From contig CM066034.1 in the NCBI GenBank assembly GCA_033557465.1, positions 412,340,159-412,404,158 on the forward strand: 64,000 nt of DNA. The letters are read 5' to 3'. Origin of the DNA: Ichthyophis bannanicus. Taxonomy: Eukaryota > Chordata > Amphibia > Gymnophiona > Ichthyophiidae. Numbering within the stretch: the first letter of the stretch is position 1; each line of letters starts with the position of its first letter. The translations under genes were made by a program, and so were the position numbers. The notes under the pieces are model-generated. The model made no database searches, was not told where the DNA came from, and saw only the letters and a list, made by a program, of their open reading frames with translations. This document shows positions 31,170 through 43,095 of this stretch, one piece after another.

Positions 31170-34100
31170 CTAGTTCGTGTGCAGTGACCCTTTCCTCCTC
31201 TTCTCACCATATCCGGGATCCCCGGAATCCCGCTTGCAGGACAAGCCCGCGAGCTGGAGCAACTCCTCACGGTCCACGTTGACCACCTCGAGGATCTCCT
31301 CCTCCTCCTGCTCGACCCTGTCACCTGACGAGGTGCTGGTGTCCCTGAAACAACCAGCCAAAGCTGTCGCAGGGGCTAACCCAGCTCCCATGGGGTGAGG
31401 GGGCACGGACAGGTGAGGGGTCGGAGGAATGATTTCCTCCGTGGGGTCCACCACCGGTGCCTCCCCCCCTCCCCGGACAAAGACTGAGACAACGGACCAG
31501 TGCCCACCCCCGCGGGGGAGGCCGGGATGGCCGGGTCAGCAGGGGGCTCCTGCGAAGGCCCAGCACCCAACTGCGGGGGCAAAGACCCGTCCTCCCTCAC
31601 CCGTTGGGTGCCAGTATCCACCTTGATCGGAGGACCCTGACCGCGGCGCGCCTTCGACACTTTCGAAGGTCGCCGCTGAGGAAGAGGGGCCGCCCCCGCC
31701 GCTAACCGCTCCGAGCGCCGCACAGGAAGCCCTGCCTCCACAGGCATGCCCTCATCCGCCTCAGCCGCATCAGCAGCCAAAAAGACGAAACGGTTTATGT
31801 CCAACACGGGCTCTGCATCCGGCAATGGGGATGTCTCCCGTTTCTTCCTTTTAGACTTGCCACCCCTAGAAGGGACCGTGGTCCATTCCTGAGGTGGCAC
31901 CACCCGCCACCCACTATCCTGTCGTGACACATCAACCTCCACCACATCAACCCTCTCCTCCCTCCTACCCAAATCACCTTCCCCTGGTGGCTCCCTCGGT
32001 TCGATGGACTCCTCCACCCTAGGGCCCCCGGACTCCTCCTGAGGGAGAGGGTCCTCTGCAACCTCCTCCCGCACAGGAGCCGGAGGTGGGGCGACGGCAT
32101 CCCCCCCTGGTCCATTGTGTGATGCGGAGGGGCAGCGGGCAAAGGGGTGGCCCAACTCCCTGCAAAGGTTACACCGGATAAGCAAACACCCGGCCGAGGC
32201 ATGACCCCGTCCACCACAACGGGTGCAGACCTGCTCGGGACAGTTCATGCTCAGATGACGGAAGGAGCCACAGCGGTGACACTCGCGAGGTTGCCCTGGG
32301 TAATAGCACAAGATGTGATCCCGACCGAGGAAACCTGCCGAGGGCACGTGCTGCACCACGTTTCCCACCTCACGCAAACGGATCCTACCTTTCCACTACC
32401 CGTCCCACACCCCTAGGGGCCCAGCGCCCTTAACTAGGGGTGTGAGGAGCACCGCATGGCGCGACAACCAAAACTGGATGTCCTGCCCTGGGAGCGACTC
32501 ATTCCGGGATAGGATGGTCACAGGTACCGTCCCCTGGCGAGAGATAGGCACAACACGAAAGTCAGCCCACCCTCCCTGCCCCCTCTGCTGCTGGTATCGG
32601 TCCCAGAAAATCTCCAGCCCCCGTCGCAGCATGAAACTAACATCATACTCAATGGTGTTGTTCAGTGGATGAAGGCATAGAGATCCCCCGGGAGAAACCC
32701 TAGCCCAAAGACCATCCTCAAGACCTGTTCCCTGGCTGGAGGGGGCCCCTCCCCAGCCCACCGGATCTGTGCCATGTTGCGCTGTCGGACCTCACCCCCT
32801 ATCCCTCGGACCCCTCCCCCACCTCCTTCCCCTCCTGTAGGACCATTCCCCTGGGAATCCCCCCTCCCCCCAGCCCCACCTGACGTCCCCGGAGTGGTGC
32901 CGGACCCCCTCAAAGCCTCTGCAAAGGTACGGGGGGGGGGGAACTGACCCCCCAGTTCCCATCCCCTGCTCTCCTCGTTTGTCTCCTGCATCCACCTGCG
33001 GGGGACCCTGCTGCTGGTCCGCAGGATCCGCAACCGCCTCACAGGGGGCGACCTGGGGACTGGGCAGGGTCAGCTCCGCAAAACAGAATCAGGGATACTA
33101 TCCCTTCCGGATCCCTGGGTGCCACCGAGAACCTCCGGAGCACCCCCTTCCGTCACATCTGGCTGCTGCCGAAAGGCAGCAAAGGCCCCTGGGGGGCCTG
33201 TCGGGGTCTCCAATGCCAATTGAATGGCATCACGGACCTGGTTCTCGGTAACACCCAGGGGACCAGAAAGCCCCCCCAAACCTCCGTCCCGTGTTCCCGA
33301 CCCAGCGCAAGGCTCCTGTGTTTCGGCCACCACTACCGGGGACGGACCCCGCTCCCCTCCGTTCCCGGGATCCATAGGGACCACCCCATCCCCTAACCCC
33401 ACTGAGAACGACCCTTCCCCCTATCAGACCAACCACTACACCGCCTTCCCCACTACTAGACCAGTCGTCCGTTCCCCCTCTCCCTCCGCCAGACCCTCCA
33501 CCGACCCACCATCCGCTACCCCCTGTACGGCTGCCGGCAATAAGGTAGGACCTTCCCGAGACAGCAGGGCAGATCCCCCAAAAATAAATCCCCCAAAACC
33601 TCCACCCCCCTGCCCCCCGTCACTCCCAGGTCCTACCTTATTGCTGGTGCCAGACGTGTCACAGGGATCCGGAACCTCGTGGCCGGCAGCCAGGGCTCCA
33701 GCAGCAAGGGCGGACGCCCCCCTGCGAGCCAGGCCTTCCTCGGCCCCTTTAGCAGACAGGACTGACAGCTGCACATCCCGCTCCGTGGTCCCAGGTTGCA
33801 AAGGCAGCTGACCGGCAATCTTTCGGCCCCCCCCAGGGGCTGCCTCAAAATCACAGCCGCCCCTGCTCTGCTTCGGCCCCCCCCCCCCCCGCTCCCCTCC
33901 GGCGCCAGACCGCCACCCCTGGAATTGACCGGCGGTCATCCTGCAGCCGTCGAGGGGCTGGAAGAGCAGCCAGGACAGGGGAATCAATACCCCCAACAGC
34001 CCCCCCCTCCCAGGTTCCTCCTCCTGAAGCTGTCTGATTTCTGGCAGCCGGCGCAGAATCCACAATCCACGACGCTGATAGTAGAGCATCCTGCAAGGTA

Positions 34101-35504
34101 CCACACCAACCGGAGTGAATCTTCGTTCTGTCAGAATGTCGAGGGAGATAAAGCAGAGCCTCTGCAGGACCGCCGCCGATGCTCTTTCTTGAGGGCAGAT
34201 GCAGGGACCGCTGGCTGTCTTCACACTTCTGGGAAGACCCGGAAGTGACATCATCCCCTGTACGGCGGCCATCTTTGGTGCTGAATCGGGCTGGGGAAAG
34301 CCCTCCGACACTACCTTCAGCGGGGCAAACCTCTCAGCTGTGTTTGACGTCACAGCATACTCTCCGGCGGCCATCTTTGGGGATTTCCTCAGCACACCCG
34401 ATGTCGGGAAGGCAGGAAAACAAGCTGAAAGTGCCTGCGGATGAGAGCAAGCAGCCCCGCCGAACCCCTGCTCACTTCTACGATCAGCGTTGCAGAAAAC
34501 CAATTGCTGCTGCCGGGTGGACTGTGCGGCTGCCATTACCGACTCCGTGAGGCAGGGCAGGCCGGGACCCCCGTCCCCAAACGTCCAGGCTCCATCATGC
34601 CCGAGGAAGACAACGGGCCTGGTACCGTACCTGCAACACCCAGGGATGTTACAGCCGTCTTCCTGGATCATCAGCCATCTTTAGGTAAGCAGCGCTGGAC
34701 TCAGATACAGCATAGTTTGGGAAATGTGTTTTTGCTCTGTGTACTTCACCCGGGCAGGGCAAGGGCAGATAACTAGACCTTTGCTGTCTTACCAGCCTAC
34801 CTACCCCCGGAGGCCCCCCCCTGGACTGCAGAAAGAGCATGCCATCGGTCATAATGGTGATATACTTCGGACAGGGACCCACAACCCTGGCTCTTCAGAT
34901 AGGTGATCTGCTGGTTCTTAGTCTTCAAGGACCGCTTCACCCCCCTCCTATAGATGTTATAGGCCACCCATTCCTCACCGGGAATGGTGGCCTGCAGGCT
35001 CTCCAGGTGGGAGAGCTGGGCTTGTAGCTGGGCCGCCTCCTCCTGGAGACCTCGGAGCTGCCTCACTGCTGCCATGATTTCATCTGGGGCCCTAGCTGGC
35101 TGCTGGAAGGACGGCAGGCCCGACCCCCCGTCCTCATCCTCACTGGAGGAGGTAGAGGCCTCCTCCAGGACCCGAGGCGGAGGGGGGAACCCGCCTCCTC
35201 CAGTGCTATACGGCACGGTCCTCCAGGGTCTCCCCAGGGCCTCTCCCTGCTTCCACCCAGCCTCCACACCCTGCCTGGGAAGGAGACAGGAGCCTCCTCC
35301 CTGGGGTAGCGGGCCCAAACCTCCATACCTGTGGGTCCCTCCGTCCTGGCCAGGCGCAGTCCCACCTGGGGGGTCCCCCTCCCGGGGTGCCGGCTGCACC
35401 AGGCTGCCTTCTTCCCCATCGGGGTCCAGCAAAGGAGACCCACCAGGCTTGGTAGGCCTCTGAGCCTGGGCCTCTCCCGCTGGAGGTGGCCCAGGATCCG
35501 TCAT
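31170..35504 (-). pseudogene. LINE E ORF1, frameshifted
   Basis: The ATG complement is at 35502-35504 (MTDPGPPPAGEAQAQ, a variant start). The N-terminal frame to 34797 holds SSSEDEDGG and LRGLQEEAAQLQAQLSHLES. The low-complexity middle is in pieces (34671-33436 and others). The RNA-binding domain spans about 32900-32380, and the CCHC knuckles are coded at 32281-32132 (third one CNLCRELGHPFARC). The tail ends HTN at the TAG complement 31170-31172, two bases before ORF2. It is a second subfamily relative to A and B by its 5' UTR and N-terminus, shared with G and C. Confidence 0.8.
34224..34378 (-). promoter_or_regulatory. ETS-like palindrome, CRE and two YY1-like sites inside ORF1 of E
   Basis: CACTTCTGG/CCGGAAGTG (one arm mutated) lies at 34224-34247. 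GGCGGCCATCTTT occurs at 34264-34276 and 34367-34378, and TGACGTCA at 34345-34352. Confidence 0.45.
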
Positions 35505-35593
35505 CCAGGTTCCAGCTACTCACTAAGCTCCGCCCCCAGCAGGAGCTCACTCAGAGAGGTCCTCCCTCTAGCTCTGCTGAACAGCAAATGAGT

Positions 35594-36575
35594 GGAAATT
35601 TTGTTTATTGATACAGGCAACAGAAAAACAGACAAAAAGCAAAAACAATCACCCCAACCAAGTCCCATACCCCCCCAAAACCCCCACCCCCCTACATAGT
35701 ACAACAACAAATATCATAACCCCCCGTGACCCACCTCCCCAAACCCACCACCACACCCAGCAACCAACCCACGTGCCACTCCCCCAACAACCCGCAAAAG
35801 TCCAAACAATGTCCCTGTCCCCCCTCCCCCCCCCTCAGTCCAATGTCCATACCTGATCCAACCCCCCCTCTGATAACAACACCCCAAAGTAGTCCAAACA
35901 TTGTCCATCTTTCAATCCCTCAACCCCTCCCCCGCACAACAACCCCCACCAGTCCAATTGTTCGTTCTGTCCGCTGGTTTTTGGGGACGGCCAGACTCCC
36001 CCCCCCCAACCACCCAAAGACAGAGTCCCCTGTCCCCATCCCTTCCCCTGCAGAGGGAGCAGCAGTTCCCCCCTCCCTCCACCCCGATCCCCGCCCCCTC
36101 CCCATCCACCCCACAAAAACGAACACATCGAAAGCAAAACCTCCCTGCCCCCACCCCCCAAACAAAAACATAAGGGCACCTTGAGCCCGTCCCCAACAGA
36201 ATCCCACCATAACAAAACATAACAAATTATACAAAGTAAAAGCTAAACAAAAGAGAAACAGAACCCCGTGCTGCCCTGCAATCCAGACAGCGGAGCGGGA
36301 TGCACAGGACACGAAAAGAACAGACATAAACACAAAAACAATTGGGACAGCCACCCCTAAAGAGAAAGGGAGAGCGGACAAGTGGTCTAACCCCTGCAGC
36401 AGCACCAGCTCACACCACCCCCCCCCCCCCCCGGGAGAAAAACAACCCCAAAATCCTACCCATCAACAAACCCCAGGGAAGGGAACCCTCCCCCTCCTGT
36501 CACACACCCCTCCCCAGAGAAACAAAACAACCCCAAAGCCCTACAGGGACAAGAACCCCAGGGAACCCCTCCCCA
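35594..36575 (-). repeat. LINE H 3' UTR (second 3'-UTR type)
   Basis: It begins with a G-rich stretch (a long G-run on the minus strand at about 36416-36433) and TTAGGGGTGGCTGTCC, then shares TTGTTTTTGTGTTTATG and everything after it with copy E. It ends CAATAAACAAAATTTCC. Confidence 0.75.
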
Positions 36576-38719
36576 TCACGGGGGGCGGAGGGTGAGGTGA
36601 CGCCACAGACGCTCCCAACGATGGGCCTCCACCACCCGCCTCTCGCGTTGTGCCATGCTGGACACTTCCTCCAAAATGTCCCGCACCACCTCGTCGAGGG
36701 GCAGGACCAACCCCCGGGTCGAGACATGACAGCGCGCTTGCCACAAGTGGTAGCGCACTATGGCCGTGACGAGGTAGAGGGTCCCGGAATCCTGCCTTAG
36801 AGGTAAGGACCAGGCCCCGTACACCCACTCCGCATACGTGAGGAGGGAAAGGTCACGCAGGTGAAGAGCAGCGGACACCAACCGGCAGGCCTCCACGTTA
36901 AAGGGGCACTGCCGGAGGAAATGGTCCATGGTCTCCGTCTGCCCTTCACACACCCGGCCCTCGGACAGACCCGCTCGGCCTGTGACCTGTACTTGAGGTT
37001 GTCCCTCACGTACAAGCGCCCGTGGAAAGACAACCAGGCCACATCCCGAACCTTCTTCGGTAGCCGAGGGGAGTTCAACAGCCGAAGGCCCCGCTGCATC
37101 ACATCCGCCGGACAGTCCCGCAGGGCCCACCGTGGTTGAAAGTGAGAGGCGAGTACCATCCGGTACAATCCTTTCTGCCCCAAGGACTGGGCGAGCGGGT
37201 CGGTCACCCCCCACCGCCGAATGACCCCCACCATCGCAAATACGTATGATGGGGCCTGTTCCCCGCTCCGGCGCACACGTGGGACCGAGGACGCCCCCTC
37301 CCACTGCTCCCAGAAGCGGGAGAACCATTCCCGATAGGAGGCCACCCCACCAAAACCCACCCCCTTCCCCCGCATCCTACCTAAGTGAAACGCCATAGAC
37401 AGGACTGACAGGAAAACAAGGGGGTGCAACATACCCAAACCGCCCTCTGCCCGATCCAGGCAAATGATGTTGCGCTGGACAGGGTTCAGGCGGTTACCCC
37501 CACATAAACAGAAAAAAGACGGCACTTACAGACGCCTGACGGGACGACGGAAGGACGAAGACCGTGGCCACTGTGCAGAAAGAGAGGAAGCAGAAACGTC
37601 CCGAGGAGTTTGATCTTCTCCTCGTACGTACACCTCCACCCCCCTCCACCGCAGCAACCCGACACCGTGCAGTCTCAAGACAAGGGTCCCAATTGGACTC
37701 CGCACAGTCCTCCGACCCGAAGACGAGGCCCAAAACGCGGACCTCCCCCACCGGAGGAGGAAAGGGGGAGCAGGAAGGCGGGGAGGCCCCTGAGGCGCCC
37801 AACCACAGCGTCTGGCACTTGCTGTGGTTGACAACAGAGTGGGCTACCTCCGAGTACTCCTCCACGGCCTCCCACAGGGCCTCTACCCCTTCAGTGCCGT
37901 CCACGTAAACTGAGATGTCGTCAGCATAGGCGACGACGGACACCGGGGGCGCACCAGGCGCCTCCAGGCCCCGCAACCCACCTGAGGACAATCTCAGGAG
38001 GAAGGGGTCGAGGGAGAAGACATACAGCAGGGGGCTCAAAGGGCACCCCTGCCGCACCCCCGAGGCGACACCAAACGGCCGGCCGAGCCACCCGTTAATA
38101 AACTGGAAGCTCACCCCCCCTCGGTACAGCGCCTGCACGACGAAGAGGAATGCTGCGGGGAGGCCGAAGTGCTGGAGACCAACCCACAGGTACCGGTGAC
38201 TGACCTCGATCGAAGGCTTTGGACTGATCCAAGGAGACCCAACCAGTGGTCCCGTTGAAGCGACCGGCCTCTCTCCACCACCTCCCGGACTGTGGCGACA
38301 GCGTCCAGAACCCCTCTCCCCCGAACGGAACAATACTGGGAAGGTGACAGCAAAGCGCCCGACACCTCCACCAGTCGGTTGGCCAAACACTTGGCCAGGA
38401 TCTTCCGGTCCGCGTTCAGAAGAGAGAGCGGCTGCCAAAAGTCAAAGGAGCTATCGTCCTTCCCCTTGGAGAGCAGCAGCAGGACAGACTCCGCGAAATG
38501 ACCGCGGGAGAACCCCCGTGTCCATGATCTCCTGAAACAGAGAGGTCAGGAAGGGGCCAGCTGGGTGATGAAAGTACGATAGAACTCCACAGGGAGCCCA
38601 TCGCGCCCAGGCACCTTCCCCAACGGCATGGCACGAATCGCCCTCTCCACCTCCACCTGCTGAATCGGAGCAGCGAGTGCATCAACCTGTGCCTGGACCA
38701 CAGCCGAATACACCGGGGG
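36576..38719 (-). pseudogene. LINE H ORF2: reverse transcriptase and C-terminus
   Basis: The first residues are PPVYSAVVQAQVDALAAP. The RT has the conserved VVAYADDISVYVDGT block (YADD near 37922) and RQGCPLSPLLYVFSLDP in the frame 38438-37494. A frameshift region occurs around 38200-38560, where SLDQSKAFDRV is damaged. The later frames 37525-36797 and 37328-36576 carry NPVQRNIICL, VRDVAWLSFHGRLYVR and the C-terminal ERLWRHLTLRPP. The zinc motif is disturbed (CPRAGC then KGRRRPWTIS). The stop complement is at 36576-36578. There is no endonuclease because of the 5' truncation. Confidence 0.85.
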
Positions 38720-39677
38720 AAATTTTTAATGATAAACATGCAACAAGGTACAAAAACAAATGATAAACACACAAATCCAAAAACAGTCCCATACCCCCCA
38801 AAAACCCCACCCACTCCGACAAAGCACAGACAAGGAACCAACCCTCCCCCCGTGACCCACCCCAACCCACCACCACACCCGGCAACAATCCCTCCGTGCC
38901 CAACCCCCCTAACAGCAGCACAACAATGTCCAAGAGCAGTCCAATAATCAGAAATGAAAAGAAAAACAAATGTCCATAAATCCCAGTTCCCCAAAACCCC
39001 ATCCCCCCCAACAAAAGCAAAATGCAGCAATGTCCGAGTTCATAATGCCAAGCTGCCCCAGAACCCCCACCCACCCCAACAAAAGCAGAAATAAATATTG
39101 TCCATATCCAAAACGTCCTGGACGCCCCAAAATCCCCACCCACCCCAACAAAACAACATACCAACAATACACATGATTACAGATCATCCCAACCAAACCC
39201 ACACCCCAACAACACCCAAAAACATCCTTATACAAACAAATGAAAACCCCTCAGAACCCCCACCCCAAACCCCTCCTCAAAAGCATCCCCCTCAACAATC
39301 CCACAATAGACATCAAAAACCCCACATCCCCCACCCCAAACCCACCCAAGAACCCCCACCCCCACATATACCACCCACCACAAATGAAAGATACCCACCC
39401 TACACAAACAGAAGGAACAAAAAGGCAGCCCCTGGCCCGTATCCCAACAAATGCCCACAAAACGAAACCAAAGGAAAACAACCAAACAAAATAAATAAAA
39501 CAAAACAAAACAATACTGAACTGACGATGCCGGATGGTGGAGCAGGATGCACGGAGGAGTGATGGCTAGCTGTTGCAACCCCCCTCCCCCCCCGGACCAT
39601 GAGGACTCCCCATCCCTAGCCCCCCCCCCCCCTCCGGAACTGAGGATTACTCAGCCCAAGCCCTCCCACCCCCGGAT
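38720..39677 (-). repeat. LINE G 3' UTR, A/B type, with tandem repeat
   Basis: After the stop the sequence matches A and B ('ccgtgcatcctgctccaccatccgg' block near 39530-39560). GGACATT-type units of roughly 66 bp lie between about 38935 and 39165 on the minus strand. The terminus is TTTATCATTAAAAATTTCC plus the C-run. Confidence 0.8.
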
Positions 39678-42600
39678 TCACGGGGGACGGAGGGTGAGGT
39701 GACGCCACAGACGCTCCCAACGATGGGCCTCCAACGCCCTCCTCTCGCGTTGCGCCATGCCGGACACGTCCTCCAGAATGTCCCGCACCACCTCATCGAG
39801 GGGTAGGACCAACCCCCGGGCCGAGACATGACAGCGCGCTTGCCACAGGTGGTAGCGCACTACTGGCCGTGACAAGGTAAAGGGTCTCGGAGTCCTGCCT
39901 TAGAGGAAAGGACCAGGCCCCCGTACACCCACTCCGCATACGTTAGGAGGGAAAGATCGCGCAGGTGAAGAGCAGCGGACACCAACCGGCAGGCTTCCAC
40001 ATTATAAGGTGCACTGCCGGAGGAAATGGTCCATGGTCTCCGTCTGCTCTTCACAACCCGCCCTCGGACAGACCCGCTCGGCCTGTGACCTGTACTTGAG
40101 GTTGTCCCTCACGTACAAACGCCCGTGGAAAGACAACCAGGCTACATCCCGAACTTTCTTCTGCAGCCGAGGGGAGTTCAACTGCCGAAGGCCCCGCTGC
40201 ATCACGTCCGCCGGACAGTCCCGCAGGGCCCACCGTGGTTGAAAGTGGGAGGCGAGAACCATCCGATACACGCCTTTCCGCCCCAAGGACTGGCGCGAGC
40301 GGGTCGGTCACCCCCCACCGCCGAATGAGCCCCACCATCTGCAAATACATACGATGGGGCCTGTTCCCCGCTCCGACGCACACGGGGGACCGAGGACGCC
40401 CCCTCCCACTGCTCCCAGAAGCGGGAGAAACCATTCCCGGTAGGAGGCCACCCACCAAACCCCACCCCCTTCCCGCATCCTAACCAAGTGGAACCGATAG
40501 ACAGGACGGACAGGGAAGACAGGGGGTGCAACATACCCAAACCGCCCTCTGCCCCGATCCAGGCAAACGATGTTGCCGCTGGACAGGGTTCATGCGGTTA
40601 CCCCACAGAAAACATAAAAAGACAGCACTAACAGACGCCTGACGGGACGAAGGAAGGACGAAGACCGTGGCCACGTGCAGAAAGAGAGGAAGCAGAAACA
40701 ACCCGAGGAGTTTGATCTTCTCCTCGTACGTACACATCCACCCCCTCCACCGCAGCACCCGACACCGTGCAGTCTCGAGATAACAGTCCCAATTGGACTC
40801 CGCACAGTCCTCCGACCCGAAGACGAGGCCCAAAACGCGGACCTCCCCCACGGGAGGAGGAAAGGGGGCGCAGGAAGGCGGGGAGGCATCCGAGGGGCCC
40901 AACCACAGCGTCTGGCACTTGCTGTGGTTAACAACAGAATGGGCTACCTCCGAGTACTCCTCCACGGCCTCCCGCAGGGGCCTCTACCCCTCGTGGCCGT
41001 CCACGTAAACTGAGATGTCGTCAGCGTATGCCCACGACGGACACCGGGGGCGCACCCGGCGCCTCCAGGCCCCGCAACCCACCTGAGGACAATCTCCGGA
41101 GGAAGGGGTCGAGGGAGAAGACATACAGCAAGGGGCTCAAAGGGCACCCCTGCCGCACCCCCGAGGCGACACCAAATGGCCGTCCGAGCCACCCGTTTAA
41201 TAAACGGGAAGCTCACCCCCCCTCGGTACAGCGCCTGCACGACGAAGAGGAAACCTGCGGGGAGGCCGAAGTACTGGAGCACCACCCACAGGTACCGGTG
41301 ATTGACTCCGGTCGAAGTCTTGGACTGGTCCAAGGAGACCCAACCAATGGTCCCGTTGAACAGACCGGCCTCTCTCCACCACCTCCCGAACTGTGGCGAC
41401 AGCATCCAGACCCCTCTCCCCCTGAACGGAACAATACTGGGAAGGTGACAGCAAACACCGACACCTCCACCAGTCGGTTGGCCAAATACTTGGCCAAGAT
41501 CTTCCGGTCCGCGTTCAACAGAGAGAGAGCGGCCGCCAAAAGTCCAAGGAGCTATCGTCCTTCCCCTTGGAGAGCAGCAGCAGGACAGACTCGCGAAATG
41601 ACCGTGGGAAGAAACCCCCGTGTCCATGATCTCCTGAAACAGGGAGGTCAGGAAGGGGGCCAGCTGGGCGATGAAAGTACGATAGAACTCCACAGGGAGC
41701 CCATCGCGCCCAGGCACCTTCCCCAACGGCATGGCACGAATCGCCCTCTCCACCTCCACCTGCTGAATCAGAGCAGCGAGTGCATCAACCTGTGCCTGAA
41801 CCACAGCCGAATACACCGGGGGAAGGCCCAAGTACTCTCGGATATGGGTGAGGTCCACGGGGCGATCCCCAAACAGGTCTGAGAAGTATTCCCCCACCAT
41901 CCGCAAAAGGTCCTCCTGGGAGGTATGAATGGTACCGTCCTCGCCCCGCAGGGCCATGACCTCCCGACGCCGAACCCTCTCCTGCAAGTTCAGGAAAGGG
42001 TCTGGAGTGCCGACCCCACCCGGCCGTCCCCTCGAAGCAATAGGGAGGCATGGCGATCGTAAAGCAGGCCACGGAGCTGAACGCGTACCCTCTTCCACCT
42101 CCTCCCGCGCTGCCTGCCCCTCGGGATACCAAACGATCCAGCGACCTCCGGAGGACAGTGTAAGTGAGGTAGCGGGATCGAGCCATGGAGGTACCCCGGG
42201 AACGGAAGAGTTGGCGGGCACGCGTTTTCACCTCATCCCACCAGGCGCCACGGGAAGGAAAAACGCCCAACAGGGTCTCCTGGTCTGCGAGAAAGACCAA
42301 GAACTCCTGGACCACCTCTGATGTTGCCAACAACTGCACATTCAGTCGCCACAGACCAGGACCCCTGCTGAGCTCCTCGTGGTTAGCCAAGAAGGACACG
42401 GAGAGGACGCGGTGGTCCGAAAAGTCAACCGCCTGCAACTGCGGAGGGGGAAACACTCCACCCGGGCACTCACATATATCCGATCGATACGACTCCTGCA
42501 GGTCCCATGGTAATAGGTGAACCACGGCGACCGTGGAAAGGCCCGGTGGAAAACATCCACTAGGTCAGCCGTCCGGGTCATCTCGGCCAAAAAGAGGCCC

Positions 42601-43093
42601 TCGTAACTGGGTGGGCAACGATCCCCCCCTCGGTCCTGCAAAAAGGTGGTGGTGTTGAAATCCCTGGCGAGGACCTCCAAACGGGAGGTGTGTAAGTAGG
42701 GGCGGATGACCCGAAAAACGGTCTTCCGTGCCAACTTAGACTGGGGGCCGTAGACCACCACGAAACGAAACCCATGGGGCCCGCAGTAGCCGTCTAAGAG
42801 CAAACACCGGCCCTGCTCCAGTTCCCACACGTACTGCACCTGAAATAGGTTAGACGTGAACAAAACCGCCACTCCTGCGTAGGGCTGGGCCGCAAGCGAC
42901 CAGTACGAAGGCCCCACCTCCACTCCCGCTTCGCCCGATGAAGGCTAGCGAGCGAGGTGAGCCTGGTCTCCTGCAAGAAGATGACATCCAGTCCACTCGT
43001 GGAAAGAAAATCATAGGCCGTAGCCCGCGCCTGGTCCGAGAAAATGCTGGCCACGTTGATGGTGGCGCACGAGAACGCAGGAGTGCATGCCAT
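39678..43093 (-). pseudogene. LINE G ORF2: endonuclease and RT, many frameshifts
   Basis: The ATG complement is at 43091-43093 (MACTPAFSCATINVASI). The endonuclease frame breaks near 42920; the frame 42923-42342 has VVVYGPQ and RIDRIYVSARV but DFN follows Arg (ARDFN) where GDFN is expected. The RT is in pieces: 41930-41640 is intact with FYRTFIAQLAPFLTSLFQEI, but an extra base near 41032 splits the YADD region (GHTLTTSQF in one frame). The C-terminal frames 40286-40002 and 39875-39678 have the zinc motif start CPRAGCEEQTETMDHFLRQC, then ERLWRHLTLRPP. It is clearly more decayed than B. Confidence 0.85.
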
Positions 43094-43095
43094 GC

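Larger units (their letters stand above)
29487..35594 (-). mobile_element. LINE copy E with internal deletion, about 6.1 kb
   Basis: On the minus strand it begins at ACTCATTTGCTGTTCAGC, directly behind the AAAATTTCC end of copy H. It carries ORF1 (35504-31170) and the endonuclease part of ORF2 (31167 to about 30241), then jumps into the 3' UTR. It ends AAAATTTCC at 29487, where copy C starts. The missing middle (RT and C-terminus plus the first part of the 3' UTR) is roughly 2.7 kb compared with copies G and H. Confidence 0.8.
35594..38719 (-). mobile_element. LINE copy H, 5'-truncated, about 3.1 kb
   Basis: On the minus strand copy H begins inside ORF2 at CCCCCGGTGTATTCGG (residues PPVYSAVV), sharing CCCCC (38715-38719) with the 3' end of copy G. 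It runs through RT and C-terminus to a stop at 36576 and then a 3' UTR ending AAAATTTCC at 35594, directly before copy E. The joint at a shared C-run is what a 5'-truncated insertion at G's 3' end would leave. Confidence 0.8.
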
